The position numbers and the translations under genes were made by a program. A stretch of DNA of 64,000 nucleotides from Solibacillus silvestris_B. GTDB lineage: Bacteria; Bacillota; Bacilli; Bacillales_A; Planococcaceae. Shown here one piece after another: positions 53,272 through 61,837 of this stretch. Every line of letters begins with the position of its first letter. Positions within the stretch are counted from its first letter, which is position 1. The notes under the pieces are model-generated. The model made no database searches. It was not told the DNA's origin and worked only from the letters and a program-made list of their open reading frames with translations. The stretch is from assembly GCF_051967575.1 (NCBI RefSeq), contig NZ_JBQCJW010000010.1, positions 53,064 to 117,063 of the forward strand, given 5' to 3'.

Positions 53272-53484
53272 ATGAAATTAAAAAAATACTCTACGCTAAT
53301 GGCGGCGCTGTTATTGTCACTTTCGCTCGCAGCCTGCAATGACGACGACGATACGAATATTGACAACAATATTGATGATGACAACAATGACGGCCTACTC
53401 GACGACAACAACGACGATAATGATGTAGATGTGGATTTAGATGTGGATGACGAAGAAGGAAATAATGAAAACGAAAATGATTAA
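53272..53484 (+). CDS. Small acidic lipoprotein with Asp/Asn-rich low-complexity tail
   Basis: 70 residues from ATG 53272 behind GGGAGG. An earlier in-frame ATG at 53203 is less likely because it would bury the signal peptide. A lipoprotein signal (LLLSLSLAAC) ends at Cys 24. The mature part consists almost only of Asp, Asn and Glu with few hydrophobic residues (DDDDTNIDNNIDDDNND, later DVDVDLDVDDEEG). It may bind Ca2+ or other cations at the outer membrane face, which is only a guess. A terminator follows directly. Confidence 0.75.
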   Translation: MKLKKYSTLMAALLLSLSLAACNDDDDTNIDNNIDDDNNDGLLDDNNDDNDVDVDLDVDDEEGNNENEND

Positions 53485-53487
53485 GCT

Positions 53488-53536
53488 AAAAAAGCATGGG
53501 GCTCGAATGTGCAATTCGGGTTTCCATGCTTTTACA
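53488..53536 (+). terminator. Rho-independent terminator after the acidic lipoprotein gene
   Basis: AAAAGCATGG (53490-53499) / CCATGCTTTT (53524-53533). Confidence 0.75.
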
Positions 53537-53674
53537 TAAAAAGAATAAATGATGGTCAGTATGTGTTTGAATGAGAATAAAATTTGCCGTTCTTTCCCGA
53601 CAATTATTGTAAAGAGGCGATCATTTTGCTATACTATTTTGTATTGTGACGTCCATGTCTAGGAGGTGGAGCAA

Positions 53675-53902
53675 ATGCATACGTTATTTACAGTATTACT
53701 TATTATCGTAGCTTTAGCCTTAATCGTTGTTGTATTATTGCAATCAGGTAAAAGCGCTGGTTTATCAGGTGCCATCTCTGGTGGAGCTGAACAACTATTC
53801 GGGAAACAGAAAGCTCGCGGGATGGATCTAGTATTACACCGCACAACAATCGTTCTTTCTGTTGTATTCTTCGTATTGGCATTAGCCATTACGAAATTCT
53901 AA
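53675..53902 (+). CDS. secG: Preprotein translocase subunit SecG
   Basis: 75 residues with two transmembrane helices (residues 3-22 and 52-72). The conserved LLQSGKSAGLSGAISGGAEQLFGK loop lies between them. ATG 53675 follows AGGAGG. SecG is a subunit of the SecYEG translocon. It opens the secG-est-rnr-smpB-ssrA block conserved in Bacillales. Confidence 0.95.
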   Translation: MHTLFTVLLIIVALALIVVVLLQSGKSAGLSGAISGGAEQLFGKQKARGMDLVLHRTTIVLSVVFFVLALAITKF

Positions 53903-53930
53903 TCGATTGAAATCAGATTGAAATTAAACG

Positions 53931-53970
53931 CCTAACCAAGCATTTAATCATGCATGGTTGGGCTTTTTCT
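53931..53970 (+). terminator. Rho-independent terminator after secG
   Basis: Stem CCTAACCAAGCAT / ATGCATGGTTGGG followed by a T run. Confidence 0.8.
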
Positions 53971-54055
53971 TTTAGTGCGGCGGAAAACACAGTATAATAG
54001 AAAAAATGGAAAGTATTTCTCGATTTATAGGTGTGTACAGATCGGATTTTCATAT

Positions 54056-54175
54056 ATGCTGAAAACGTTAAAGCGCCTGTTTAGCCCCGATAAGCTTTGG
54101 AGCAGCCAGCCAGAAAGTAAAGGCTCCATCACTTTCGACACCGGATTCGAAAATGTCGGGGGGCCGGCGTTTTAG
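54056..54175 (+). CDS. Possible 39-aa protein between secG and est
   Basis: ATG 54056 to TAG 54175 encodes a small soluble product starting MLKTLKRLFSPDKLW. No good ribosome-binding site lies in front of it, and no family is recognised. Its position ahead of est is the only support. Confidence 0.3.
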   Translation: MLKTLKRLFSPDKLWSSQPESKGSITFDTGFENVGGPAF

Positions 54176-54198
54176 CCAATATAAAAAAGACAGGAGCC

Positions 54199-54951
54199 AT
54201 GAGCATGAAAACAGCTTTGTCTTCACCGTTCTTCTTTCAGGCAGGACAAAGGGCGGTCTTATTATTACACGGATTCACAGGAAGTTCGGCAGATGTGAGG
54301 ATGCTAGGGCGCTTTTTGGAAAAGCATGGCTACACATCACTTGCACCGCATTATAAAGGACATGGTGTGCCGCCGGAAGAGCTAATCGTCTCGAATCCCG
54401 GGGAATGGTGGCAAGACGTAATAAATGGGTATACTAAATTAAAGGAAGCAGGCTATGAAGAAATCGCCGTTGCTGGGCTGTCTCTCGGTGGGGTGTTTTC
54501 ATTGAAGCTTGCGACGGGTCATCCGGTGAAAGGCGTTGTCACAATGTGTTCGCCGATGACGATGCGCACGACGGACATTATGTTTGAAGGCGTACTTGAT
54601 TATGCAAAACAATATAAAAAACAACAAGGGAAAAGTGAACAGGAAATAGAATTGGAAATGGAAGCGATTAAGCAGCAAGGCATGAAGTCATTACCTGAAC
54701 TGCAGCAGCTTATAAACGATGTAAGACAATCGATTGACCTATTGTATGCACCGATTTTAGTCATCCAATCGCGCAACGACAAAGTCATCAATCCCGATTC
54801 GGCCAACATCATCTACAACACTGTCGAATCGATTGACAAGAAAATCAGCTGGTATGAAAATTCGGGGCATGTCATTACACTCGACAAAGAAAAAGACAAG
54901 CTTCATGAAGAAGTTCTCACGTTTTTAAATACGTTAGATTGGATAGTCTAA
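54199..54951 (+). CDS. est: Carboxylesterase (Est/YvaK type)
   Basis: 250 residues of the alpha/beta-hydrolase fold. The oxyanion-hole strand is VLLLHGFTGSSADVR near residue 20. The nucleophile serine lies in VAGLSLGGVF near residue 96. The aspartate is in VIQSRNDKVIN and the histidine in ENSGHVITLD. Starts at ATG 54199 behind CAGGAG. It hydrolyses short-chain carboxylic esters. Position between secG and rnr matches the Bacillus order. Confidence 0.92.
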   Translation: MSMKTALSSPFFFQAGQRAVLLLHGFTGSSADVRMLGRFLEKHGYTSLAPHYKGHGVPPEELIVSNPGEWWQDVINGYTKLKEAGYEEIAVAGLSLGGVFSLKLATGHPVKGVVTMCSPMTMRTTDIMFEGVLDYAKQYKKQQGKSEQEIELEMEAIKQQGMKSLPELQQLINDVRQSIDLLYAPILVIQSRNDKVINPDSANIIYNTVESIDKKISWYENSGHVITLDKEKDKLHEEVLTFLNTLDWIV

Positions 54952-54990
54952 TGATGTGATAAATATTTTCTGTTCAAAGGAGGGAAATAC

Positions 54991-57405
54991 GTGACACAAC
55001 AAACTGAATTACAAAAACGCATCCTTGATCTGATGAAGGATGACAGCTATAAACCAATGACCGTATCAGAAATAGAAGATATATTTGAATTGGAAGAAGC
55101 GGATGAGTTCCGTGAATTAGTGAAAACACTCGTAAAAATGGAGGCGCAAGGGCAAATTGTACGCTCCCGCTCGAATCGATACGGATTGCCGGAGCGCATG
55201 AATCTGCTGCGCGGCCGCTTTATCGGAAATGCAAAGGGCTTCGGCTTCGTTGCACCGGAAGAAGAAGGCATGGACGATATTTTCATCCCCGCACACGAAA
55301 TCAATGGTGCATTAAATGGAGATACCGTGCTTGTTCGCGTATTAAAGGAACAATCCGGTGACCGCCGTGAAGGCACGATCGTAAAAATTGTTGAGCGCAG
55401 CAAAACATCATTTGTTGGTACATACCAGGCAAATCGCGGTTTTGGTTTTGTTGTTACAGATGATAAAAAATTGAATATGGATATCTTTATCGCAAAAGAG
55501 GACGCATTGGGCGCAGTCGACGGACATAAAGTCGTAGTAGAAGTAACGCACTGGCCAGATGCAACGAAGTCGGCGACAGGGATGATCACGAAAATACTAG
55601 GCCATAAAAATGATCCGGGTGTGGACATTTTATCGATCCTTTATAAATATGATATTCCGCCAGAGTTTCCGGAAGAGGTGGTCCAGGCGGCAATCGATGT
55701 CCCGGACGAAATTTCGGAGCAGGACCTTGCCGGACGCCGGGATTTGCGAAATGAAGTGATCGTGACAATCGACGGTGCGGACGCGAAGGACTTGGACGAT
55801 GCAGTCACTGTTGTGAAAAATGGTGATGGCACGTACAAATTGGGTGTCCATATTGCCGATGTCAGCTATTATGTCACACAAGGCTCGGAGCTCGACAAGG
55901 AAGCATATGACCGCGCGACTTCCGTATATTTGACAGACCGCGTGATTCCGATGATCCCGCACCGCCTTTCAAACGGGATTTGCTCATTGAACCCGCAAGT
56001 GGACCGTTTAACATTGTCTTGCGAGATGATTATCGACGGTGCGGGACATGTTGTAAGGCATGAGATTTTCCAAAGCGTCATTAAGACGACAGAGCGCATG
56101 ACATATACGGACGTTTATAACATTTTGGAGCATCCGGACGAAAACCCGGAGCTGATGGAACGCTATGAATCATTAGTGCCGATGTTCAAGGACATGGCCG
56201 AATTAGCGCAAATTCTGCGCAATAAGCGTATGGCGCGCGGGGCGATCGACTTTGATTTCAAGGAATCGAAAGTGCTTGTCGATGAAGAAGGTTGGCCGAC
56301 TGATATCGTATTGCGCGAGCGCACGGTGGCAGAGCGTCTGATCGAGGAATTCATGCTTGCGGCGAATGAAACAGTAGCCGAGCATTTCCACTGGATGGAG
56401 CTGCCGTTCATCTATCGTATTCACGAAGATCCGAAGCCGGAAAAATTGCAGCGCTTCTTTGAGTTCGTGACGAATTTCGGTATTATGATTAAAGGTACAG
56501 GAAACTCTGTGCACCCGAAAGCATTGCAGGAAGTCATCAAATCGATTGAAGGCTTGCCGGAGGAGCCGGTCATATCGACGATGCTGCTAAGATCGATGCA
56601 GCAGGCGAAATATTATGCGGAGTCTTTAGGCCACTTCGGTTTATCGACAGAATTTTATACGCATTTCACATCGCCAATACGCCGTTATCCGGATTTAATC
56701 GTCCATCGTTTAATTCGCACATATTTAATAAACGGTGATACATCGAAGGAAACGGTCGTGCAATGGAGTGCGGTCATGGATGAAATTGCGGATCATACAT
56801 CAGGTCGCGAGCGCCGCGCAGTCGAGGCAGAGCGTGATACTGATGCATTGAAGAAGGCGCAATTCATGTCAGACAAAATCGGCGAGGAGTTCGTCGGGAT
56901 TGTGTCGTCGATTACGAATTTCGGTATTTTCGTGGAGCTTGAAAATACGGTGGAAGGGCTTGTGCATATTTCGAATATGACCGATGACTATTACCGTTTC
57001 GAGGATCGTCATATGATGATGATCGGTGAGCGTACAGGCCGCCAATTCCGTATTGGGGATGAAGTAAAAATCCGTGTAGCGAATGTCGTGATCGAGGAAT
57101 CCTCAGTCGACTTTGAGATTGTCGACATGGTGAGCAGTCCCCGCCCGGCGCGTCGCCAAACATCAAAGGTCATCCATGCAGGACGCAGGGAAGGCCGCCG
57201 CAAAGATGATGAGCGCACAGGCGAAAAGCGCGACCGCAAAGCCCGCGGCGAAAGCAAAAAACGTCCGGAAAAGGGAGATAAGCGTTCAAGCAGTTCAGAC
57301 CGTGACCCACGCGGACGCCGTAAAGACGGGAAATCGAGCGATAAGCCAAAGTTTTACGAAGGTATCGCAAAAGGCAAAAAGAAAAAAAGTAAAAAACGAA
57401 AATAA
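54991..57405 (+). CDS. rnr: Ribonuclease R
   Basis: 804 residues starting at GTG 54991 behind AAAGGAGGG. An N-terminal helix-turn-helix (residues 15-70) leads into cold-shock domains with GFGFVAPEE. The RNB catalytic domain follows, with the Mg-binding TIDGADAKDLDDAV near residue 260 and HFTSPIRRYPDL near residue 555. An S1 domain (residues 630-710) and a long Lys/Arg-rich tail end the protein. RNase R is a 3'-5' exoribonuclease that degrades structured RNA and cooperates with tmRNA-SmpB in removing faulty mRNAs. Neighbour genes agree with that. Confidence 0.96.
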   Translation: MTQQTELQKRILDLMKDDSYKPMTVSEIEDIFELEEADEFRELVKTLVKMEAQGQIVRSRSNRYGLPERMNLLRGRFIGNAKGFGFVAPEEEGMDDIFIPAHEINGALNGDTVLVRVLKEQSGDRREGTIVKIVERSKTSFVGTYQANRGFGFVVTDDKKLNMDIFIAKEDALGAVDGHKVVVEVTHWPDATKSATGMITKILGHKNDPGVDILSILYKYDIPPEFPEEVVQAAIDVPDEISEQDLAGRRDLRNEVIVTIDGADAKDLDDAVTVVKNGDGTYKLGVHIADVSYYVTQGSELDKEAYDRATSVYLTDRVIPMIPHRLSNGICSLNPQVDRLTLSCEMIIDGAGHVVRHEIFQSVIKTTERMTYTDVYNILEHPDENPELMERYESLVPMFKDMAELAQILRNKRMARGAIDFDFKESKVLVDEEGWPTDIVLRERTVAERLIEEFMLAANETVAEHFHWMELPFIYRIHEDPKPEKLQRFFEFVTNFGIMIKGTGNSVHPKALQEVIKSIEGLPEEPVISTMLLRSMQQAKYYAESLGHFGLSTEFYTHFTSPIRRYPDLIVHRLIRTYLINGDTSKETVVQWSAVMDEIADHTSGRERRAVEAERDTDALKKAQFMSDKIGEEFVGIVSSITNFGIFVELENTVEGLVHISNMTDDYYRFEDRHMMMIGERTGRQFRIGDEVKIRVANVVIEESSVDFEIVDMVSSPRPARRQTSKVIHAGRREGRRKDDERTGEKRDRKARGESKKRPEKGDKRSSSSDRDPRGRRKDGKSSDKPKFYEGIAKGKKKKSKKRK

Positions 57406-57471
57406 GGCATGGAGCTATGATGTCAATCGGCATCATAGTAGCCTTATGGTGAAAATAGAGGTGTTAGAACG

Positions 57472-57936
57472 ATGGCAAAAGGCGCAGGGAAGGTTTTGGC
57501 CCAAAACAAAAAGGCTAGCCATGACTACTTCATAGAAGAAACAATTGAAGCGGGCATGGTGCTGACAGGTACGGAGATTAAATCTGTAAGAGGTGCCCGT
57601 GTGCAATTGAAGGAAGCGTACATTAGCATTCGCGACGGTGAAGCGTGGGTTCGAAATATGCATGTTTCCCCATTTGACCAGGGCAACCGTTTCAATCATG
57701 ACCCATTACGTGAACGCAAGCTGCTCTTACATAAAAAGCAAATCAGCGAGCTGCTCGGCTCAGTCAAACGTGATGGCTATACAATCGTTCCTCTTAAAAT
57801 TTATATTAAGGACGGCTATGCAAAGCTTTTAATCGGCTTGGCAAAGGGTAAAAAGGATTACGATAAGCGTCATGATATGAAGAAGAAAGAAGCAAAGCGC
57901 GATATGGAACGTGCCTTCAAGGAACGTCAGCAATAG
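57472..57936 (+). CDS. smpB: SsrA-binding protein SmpB
   Basis: 154 residues. LAQNKKASHDYFIEETIEAG lies at the N-terminus. GTEIKSVRGARVQLKEAYI and the C-terminal tail KGKKDYDKRHDMKKKEAKRD are all typical of SmpB. It binds tmRNA and brings it to stalled ribosomes for trans-translation. It is 66 bp after rnr and 650 bp before ssrA. Confidence 0.97.
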   Translation: MAKGAGKVLAQNKKASHDYFIEETIEAGMVLTGTEIKSVRGARVQLKEAYISIRDGEAWVRNMHVSPFDQGNRFNHDPLRERKLLLHKKQISELLGSVKRDGYTIVPLKIYIKDGYAKLLIGLAKGKKDYDKRHDMKKKEAKRDMERAFKERQQ

Positions 57937-57944
57937 TAAAAAAG

Positions 57945-57976
57945 GCGGGTGTACACATGATGTATGCCCGTTTTTT
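57945..57976 (+). terminator. Rho-independent terminator after smpB
   Basis: Stem CGGGTGTACA / TGTATGCCCG with a six-T run. Confidence 0.82.
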
Positions 57977-58086
57977 ATAGTTAATTATGTTTATTTGATG
58001 CGAAAGGTTTAAAGTGACTTGTTCCCACATGCATTTTTTTACAAATTACTGTAAAATATAGTGCAGGAATAGGGGGAAGTCATTAA

Positions 58087-58425
58087 ATGGATCGGTTACG
58101 CAATGCAGAAATAACGGATAAAGTCGTTTTTTTAATAGAAAGACATATTGATAGTCATCACTGCTTGGCAAAAGTAGAGGCGATTGTTCTAGAAAAGTAT
58201 CCAAATTATATAGCGGTGTTTGAGACACAAGTAGGGATGCCACCCGATGAATATATGACGAAAGTTCGTCTGCATAAAGCGGAAAAACTACTAGCGCAAA
58301 CAAATATGGATTTTAAAGAAATTTCAAAGGCAATCGGCATGAACGGCTATTTTGAATTTACGGAAGTCTTCAAGCGCTTCTATGGCATGACCCCAGGCGG
58401 CTACCGTAACCAGCTTTTTAAATGA
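58087..58425 (+). CDS. AraC-type DNA-binding domain protein
   Basis: 112 residues with two helix-turn-helix motifs of the AraC family; the second matches FKEISKAIGMNGYFEFTEVFKRFYG (about residues 76-100). There is no ligand-binding domain, so it consists of the DNA-binding domain alone, as in SoxS/MarA-type regulators. ATG 58087 lies behind AGGGGGA. Its target is unknown. It lies between smpB and ssrA. Confidence 0.87.
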   Translation: MDRLRNAEITDKVVFLIERHIDSHHCLAKVEAIVLEKYPNYIAVFETQVGMPPDEYMTKVRLHKAEKLLAQTNMDFKEISKAIGMNGYFEFTEVFKRFYGMTPGGYRNQLFK

Positions 58426-58466
58426 GTTTAAGAAAATATTGGAACTGTGTTTGGAAGCTTATTCAC

Positions 58467-58495
58467 TTGCAAGCTTTTTCTTTTTGTCATATAAT
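58467..58495 (+). promoter_or_regulatory. ssrA: Promoter of ssrA
   Basis: TTGCAA (58467-58472) and TATAAT (58490-58495) with 17-bp spacing. Transcription should start near 58502, giving a precursor with about 85 nt of 5' leader. Confidence 0.75.
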
Positions 58496-58586
58496 CTAGT
58501 ATACAAGCCAGTGTATGCCTACTCATACGGCATACTTTTTGAGCGTTTTGCTCATGCCGAAACTTAACTCGGGTTTACTACTACTC

Positions 58587-58940
58587 GGGGACGTTACGGA
58601 TTCGACAGGGGTGGTTCAAGCTCTGGTCGCGCGTCGGAGGTCTCGTCTTCGTCAACAACGGAAGTTATATAATAACTGGCAAACAACAAAACTTCGCTTA
58701 CGCAGCTTAATCGCTCGTAGCACTCAGCCTGTCTATCGCCCATGTAGACTACGCTGGGTTAACCTTTAGTGGGATACGATCGTTGGTGCCACCTGAGTCA
58801 ACGGTAAGAGATTTCCAGGTTAGCGATTCGGACGCCTGTTTGTCGGCATAAGAACTCGCGAATTGCAAGTAGACAAACTACACGCGTAGAAGCCGGCGTA
58901 TTGGAGCTTCTGGACGTGGGTTCGACTCCCACCGTCTCCA
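58587..58940 (+). ncRNA. ssrA: Transfer-messenger RNA (tmRNA)
   Basis: The 5' end GGGGACGTTACGGATTCGAC is a tmRNA hallmark, and the 3' end has the tRNA-like T arm GGGTTCGACTCCC followed by CGTCTCC. The acceptor arms GGGGACG / CGTCTCC pair (one G-U), ending at A 58940. No CCA follows in the genome; it must be added by nucleotidyltransferase. The tag reading frame (58678-58710) gives, with the charged alanine, AGKQQNFAYAA. The tag thus ends in YAA, not the common LAA. An integrative element is inserted at the 3' end. Confidence 0.95.
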
Positions 58941-58986
58941 TACATAAAGTGGCTACAAACGTAGTCATATCAACGATTTTCAAGAT

Positions 58987-59034
58987 TAGGGATATTGAAC
59001 GGGAGTTGAACTCTTGTTGAATATCCCTATTTTC
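58987..59034 (+). terminator. Terminator downstream of ssrA
   Basis: Perfect 10-bp stem TAGGGATATT (58987-58996) / AATATCCCTA (59020-59029) with a T run. It lies inside the element, so the tmRNA gene now uses a terminator brought by it. Confidence 0.8.
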
Positions 59035-59107
59035 ATCCCTACATATTTTTACGATAATTTGGCTCTTAGACCTTCTAATTCACACTATGTATTGGGAGGT
59101 TTTTTAT

Positions 59108-60083
59108 ATGTCTAAAGGACGTAAACACGGCATATTTGCTGTAAGTGGTGATGTAGTAGTAATGTCTACAAAGAAGAAAGATGAAAGGAAAGACGCTTTA
59201 GCACTAGAAGTAGCTCTAAAGACTGTGTTTCAGCAGATGCAAATAGCAGGGAATAGACCACGTACTATTGATAGTTACTCGTACATCTTTGAACAGTTTG
59301 CTTCTGTATGTTGTATCGAGTATGTGGAGGATATTAACCTAGATAAGCTCTATCACTATTTAAATGTTCTAGAGGTTACTCCCGCTACTAAATTGATACG
59401 CTTAAAGTCGATTAAGGCAGTTCTAAGCAAGTTCTATAACAATGGATGGGTTATAGACCGTTTTTGGAGCAATATCCATATCAAGATAGATAAGGAAGTG
59501 AAGAAGGGGGCTAAGGAAAGTGACATTGATAAGCTCCTAGAACTCATTGACCAAACTACCTTTATAGGTTTTAGAGATGCCGCCGCCGTTAAATTAATGT
59601 ACAAGACAGGGATTCGTATTCGTACTCTAGGAGAGCTTAGAGAGCGTCATATAGACTTTGAAAGCCTATCTTTAAACTTAGATGGTTCTACATTAAAGAA
59701 TCACAAATTCCTGAAGCTCCCACTCGATGAAGAACTATGTGAAATGCTTAAGATGCTTCTAAAGCTTAATGAAGGAATCCGTTCTTACTATGGTACAGAT
59801 AATCACAATGTCTTTATCACACAGAACGGTTTACCTATGAATACGAGTAAATCCTCAAATTGTGCTATATCTAAGCAATTGAACAAGTATTCAAAGCGAT
59901 TTGGACTAGCGAATATCAATGCACACGCTATTAGAAGAGCATACGCAAAGAGTTTACATGATAAGGGGGCAAGTCATTGCCTTAATCAGTAAAGCCTTAG
60001 GACACAGCGATTTAGCGGTAACAACACAGTACTTAGATTTAGATGTTGAGGAAGTTGCTAGTGATTTAAGGGAGTACCTATAG
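59108..60083 (+). pseudogene. Tyrosine recombinase (integrase) with a frameshift before the catalytic tyrosine
   Basis: ATG 59108 behind GGGAGGT. The N-terminal part has the SAM-like core-binding domain (RTIDSYSYIFEQFASVCC). The catalytic domain has the first arginine in YKTGIRIRTLGEL and the HxxR pair in NAHAIRRAYAK. The frame stops at 59992. Shifted by one base near 59973 it continues as ALISKALGHSDLAVTTQYLDLDVEE to TAG 60083. The catalytic Tyr (TTQYLDL) and preceding GH lie after the shift. The protein is thus probably inactive unless the ribosome shifts frame at AAGGGGGCAAG. Confidence 0.85.
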
Positions 60084-60761
60084 TTTTGATATGAACCGTG
60101 GTAATAAGTGGGTAATAGATAAAAAGTAAGAGCATGAATGAGGAGTCACTGTTAAACAATTTGATTACTGTCTAATTGTATTGACCTGATGCTCGTTCCG
60201 CTTCGCTTCACTCACAACAGGTGGTGCTAGCTTTGCTAGCCCCCGTTTCTTTGATTTATTTGTTATTCCTATATTTTTATTACTAAATGGTACTAATTCG
60301 AGGAAACAAACCACCCCTTATAAAAGGGATGGTGATACTAATTCTGAGGTATCTTCATAACATTCAACGTGCCCAGGTGTAGCTTTACCACGTATATTCT
60401 AAATAACTCTGTTATGCCACCTAGCCAAAAGGCTACTACGACGGTGTGTTCTGGGAAAGGAATAACACCCACAACGGTGAATCACCGCTTAGTAAGGCGG
60501 GCTAGTTTTTAACGTGTTCTCCTAGTAAATACCACGGATAAAGCAGATATATTGTTAGTTTATGTAGACAGCTCCTAGAATGCAAAAGAGGAGCGGCAAT
60601 ATGTAAACAGTAAGGGAGTGGGGAGTAACTCCTAAACTGGTAGTACCTCGTTAATTTCCTTCTCTGTAATACCGTAGCCGTATTTAGTGTTTTCAACACC
60701 GTTATTAGGTTCAGGTACTTTTTTCTCACAGTTATAGTAACGAAAAGAGCTACTTTGTTAA
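60084..60761. other. Non-coding stretch of the integrative element
   Basis: No convincing gene is found in these 678 bp. Several hairpins are present: GCTAGC-TTT-GCTAGC (60226-60240) and CCACCCCTT / AAGGGATGG (60311-60333). The sequence ACTAATTC occurs on both sides of the latter (near 60294 and 60336). The stretch could hold regulatory RNA or arm-type binding sites. Confidence 0.4.
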
Positions 60762-60980
60762 CTAGATATAATCCATAATGCAATTAACTTCACGCTCGCT
60801 TAAACCAAGCTTATAAAGATAATCATGGAATGAGTCTCTAGTAATAGCATATTCATAATCACTGAGTATTCTATCGTCTGAAACAGTTTCTAACTCTTTG
60901 GCGTTAATGGCTCGATGAATTATAGAACTGCTGTATCCTAACTTCTCCATAATCCTTTCTGCTAGCTCTACTCTAATCAT
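60762..60980 (-). CDS. Unknown 72-aa protein of the excisionase operon
   Basis: ATG 60980 overlaps the stop of the upstream gene by one base (TAATG), so translation is coupled. The product (MIRVELAERIMEKLGYSSSI...) appears all-helical and may be an HTH-like DNA-binding protein of the element. No family recognised. Third and last gene of the operon that starts at 61395. Confidence 0.7.
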   Translation of the reverse strand: MIRVELAERIMEKLGYSSSIIHRAINAKELETVSDDRILSDYEYAITRDSFHDYLYKLGLSEREVNCIMDYI

Positions 60981-61225
60981 TACTGATTCCCCCCATATAC
61001 TGCTGAATGAACTAAATTAGCATCTAGCCTACATTCATTAATTAAATATTCTTCCAGGCTTTGTACGTCTACTAAGTAATTAAAGCTAGTGTTATAGTGG
61101 TGGCTAGGACGCTCAACTTTCTTTAACTTTCTGTCTACTAACCGTTTAGCCGAATCCGTTGTAAAGCCCATGTTTAGCCTGTTTAAAACTCTGCTTACCT
61201 GTTCTACTGTATAACTCATATTCAT
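60980..61225 (-). CDS. Unknown 81-aa protein of the excisionase operon
   Basis: Starts at ATG 61225, overlapping the stop of the excisionase-like gene (ATGA), with GGAGG upstream. The N-terminus (SYTVEQVSRVLNRLNMGFTTDSAKRLV) could be a winged-helix or HTH fold. Function unknown; probably a control protein of element excision or copy number. Confidence 0.7.
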   Translation of the reverse strand: MNMSYTVEQVSRVLNRLNMGFTTDSAKRLVDRKLKKVERPSHHYNTSFNYLVDVQSLEEYLINECRLDANLVHSAVYGGNQ

Positions 61226-61395
61226 TTTTTGTTTCCTCCTTCAATGTATTTAGCAAGTTGTTCAGTGTCAAAACGTATTACTGAACCGCCAATTGTGTAA
61301 TGTGGTAATTTACCGCTTTTACACCACTTATAAATAGTCATTGGGTTCACTGACAGTAATTCAGCGACCTCGTTTACTGATAAGAACTGTTTCAT
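61222..61395 (-). CDS. Excisionase-type helix-turn-helix protein
   Basis: 57 residues from ATG 61395 behind AAGGAGGA. It holds the excisionase/MerR-like HTH SVNEVAELLSVNPMTIYKWCKSGKLPHY and the strand GGSVIRFDTEQLAKYI, typical of the excisionase family (HTH_17). It probably directs excision together with the integrase of this element. It overlaps the next gene by 4 bp and lies directly downstream of a 10-bp-phased iteron array. Confidence 0.87.
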   Translation of the reverse strand: MKQFLSVNEVAELLSVNPMTIYKWCKSGKLPHYTIGGSVIRFDTEQLAKYIEGGNKK

Positions 61396-61419
61396 GCCTA
61401 TTCCTCCTTCTTCTGTATC

Positions 61420-61489
61420 TATAAGAGAATATAAGAAAATATAAGTGGTTATATAACGAGATAAGGAAATATAGCAAGATATAAAATAA
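61420..61489. repeat. 10-bp-phased iteron array upstream of the excisionase operon
   Basis: Seven consecutive 10-bp units with TATAAG or a near form begin at 61420, 61430, 61440, 61450, 61460, 61470 and 61480 (TATAAG, TATAAG, TATAAG, TATATA, GATAAG, TATAGC, TATAAA). The period of one helical turn puts all sites on one DNA face. It lies 25 bp upstream of the operon start, within its promoter region, so it probably binds an operon-encoded regulator or the recombinase. Confidence 0.7.
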
Positions 61490-61726
61490 AATATTTTGCT
61501 ATTAGACATGGGGAGAAAGCACGGCTAAGTAAAAAGCTAGTTTTAGCGGAGGTATCTGAAATATTTGCAAAAATTTCATACGCGTATTAGGAGCCTTACC
61601 CTATCATCTATCGCTTAAAGTCAATCATTCGGCACGGGGTGGGGTCTAATGAAACAAACAATAGAGTAGTTAGAACCTACTCTGATTGTCGTTATAAGCA
61701 TAAGTTATACAGCTTGCTTTAGTGTT

Positions 61727-61763
61727 ATTCCCTTTTCGTTCCCGTTTGTTCCCTATCGTTCCC
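61727..61763. repeat. 10-bp-phased TTCCC direct repeats upstream of the DUF4062 gene
   Basis: ATTCCC (61727-61732) and GTTCCC at 61738-61743, 61748-61753 and 61758-61763. The last three are exactly 10 bp apart. They lie about 75 bp before the DUF4062 start, at a place where an operator would be expected. No -35/-10 pair can be named with confidence because the downstream stretch is AT-rich. Confidence 0.6.
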
Positions 61764-61837
61764 TATTACACAATATGTAAATTAAATGGTTCTTTGTGGT
61801 AATATAGTAATAACTACTAGTATAGGGAAGGTATCTT

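Noticed and set aside
60502..60783. 93-codon open frame on the minus strand in the ssrA element
   Set aside because: Low-complexity composition without a ribosome-binding site; overlaps hairpin-rich non-coding DNA.
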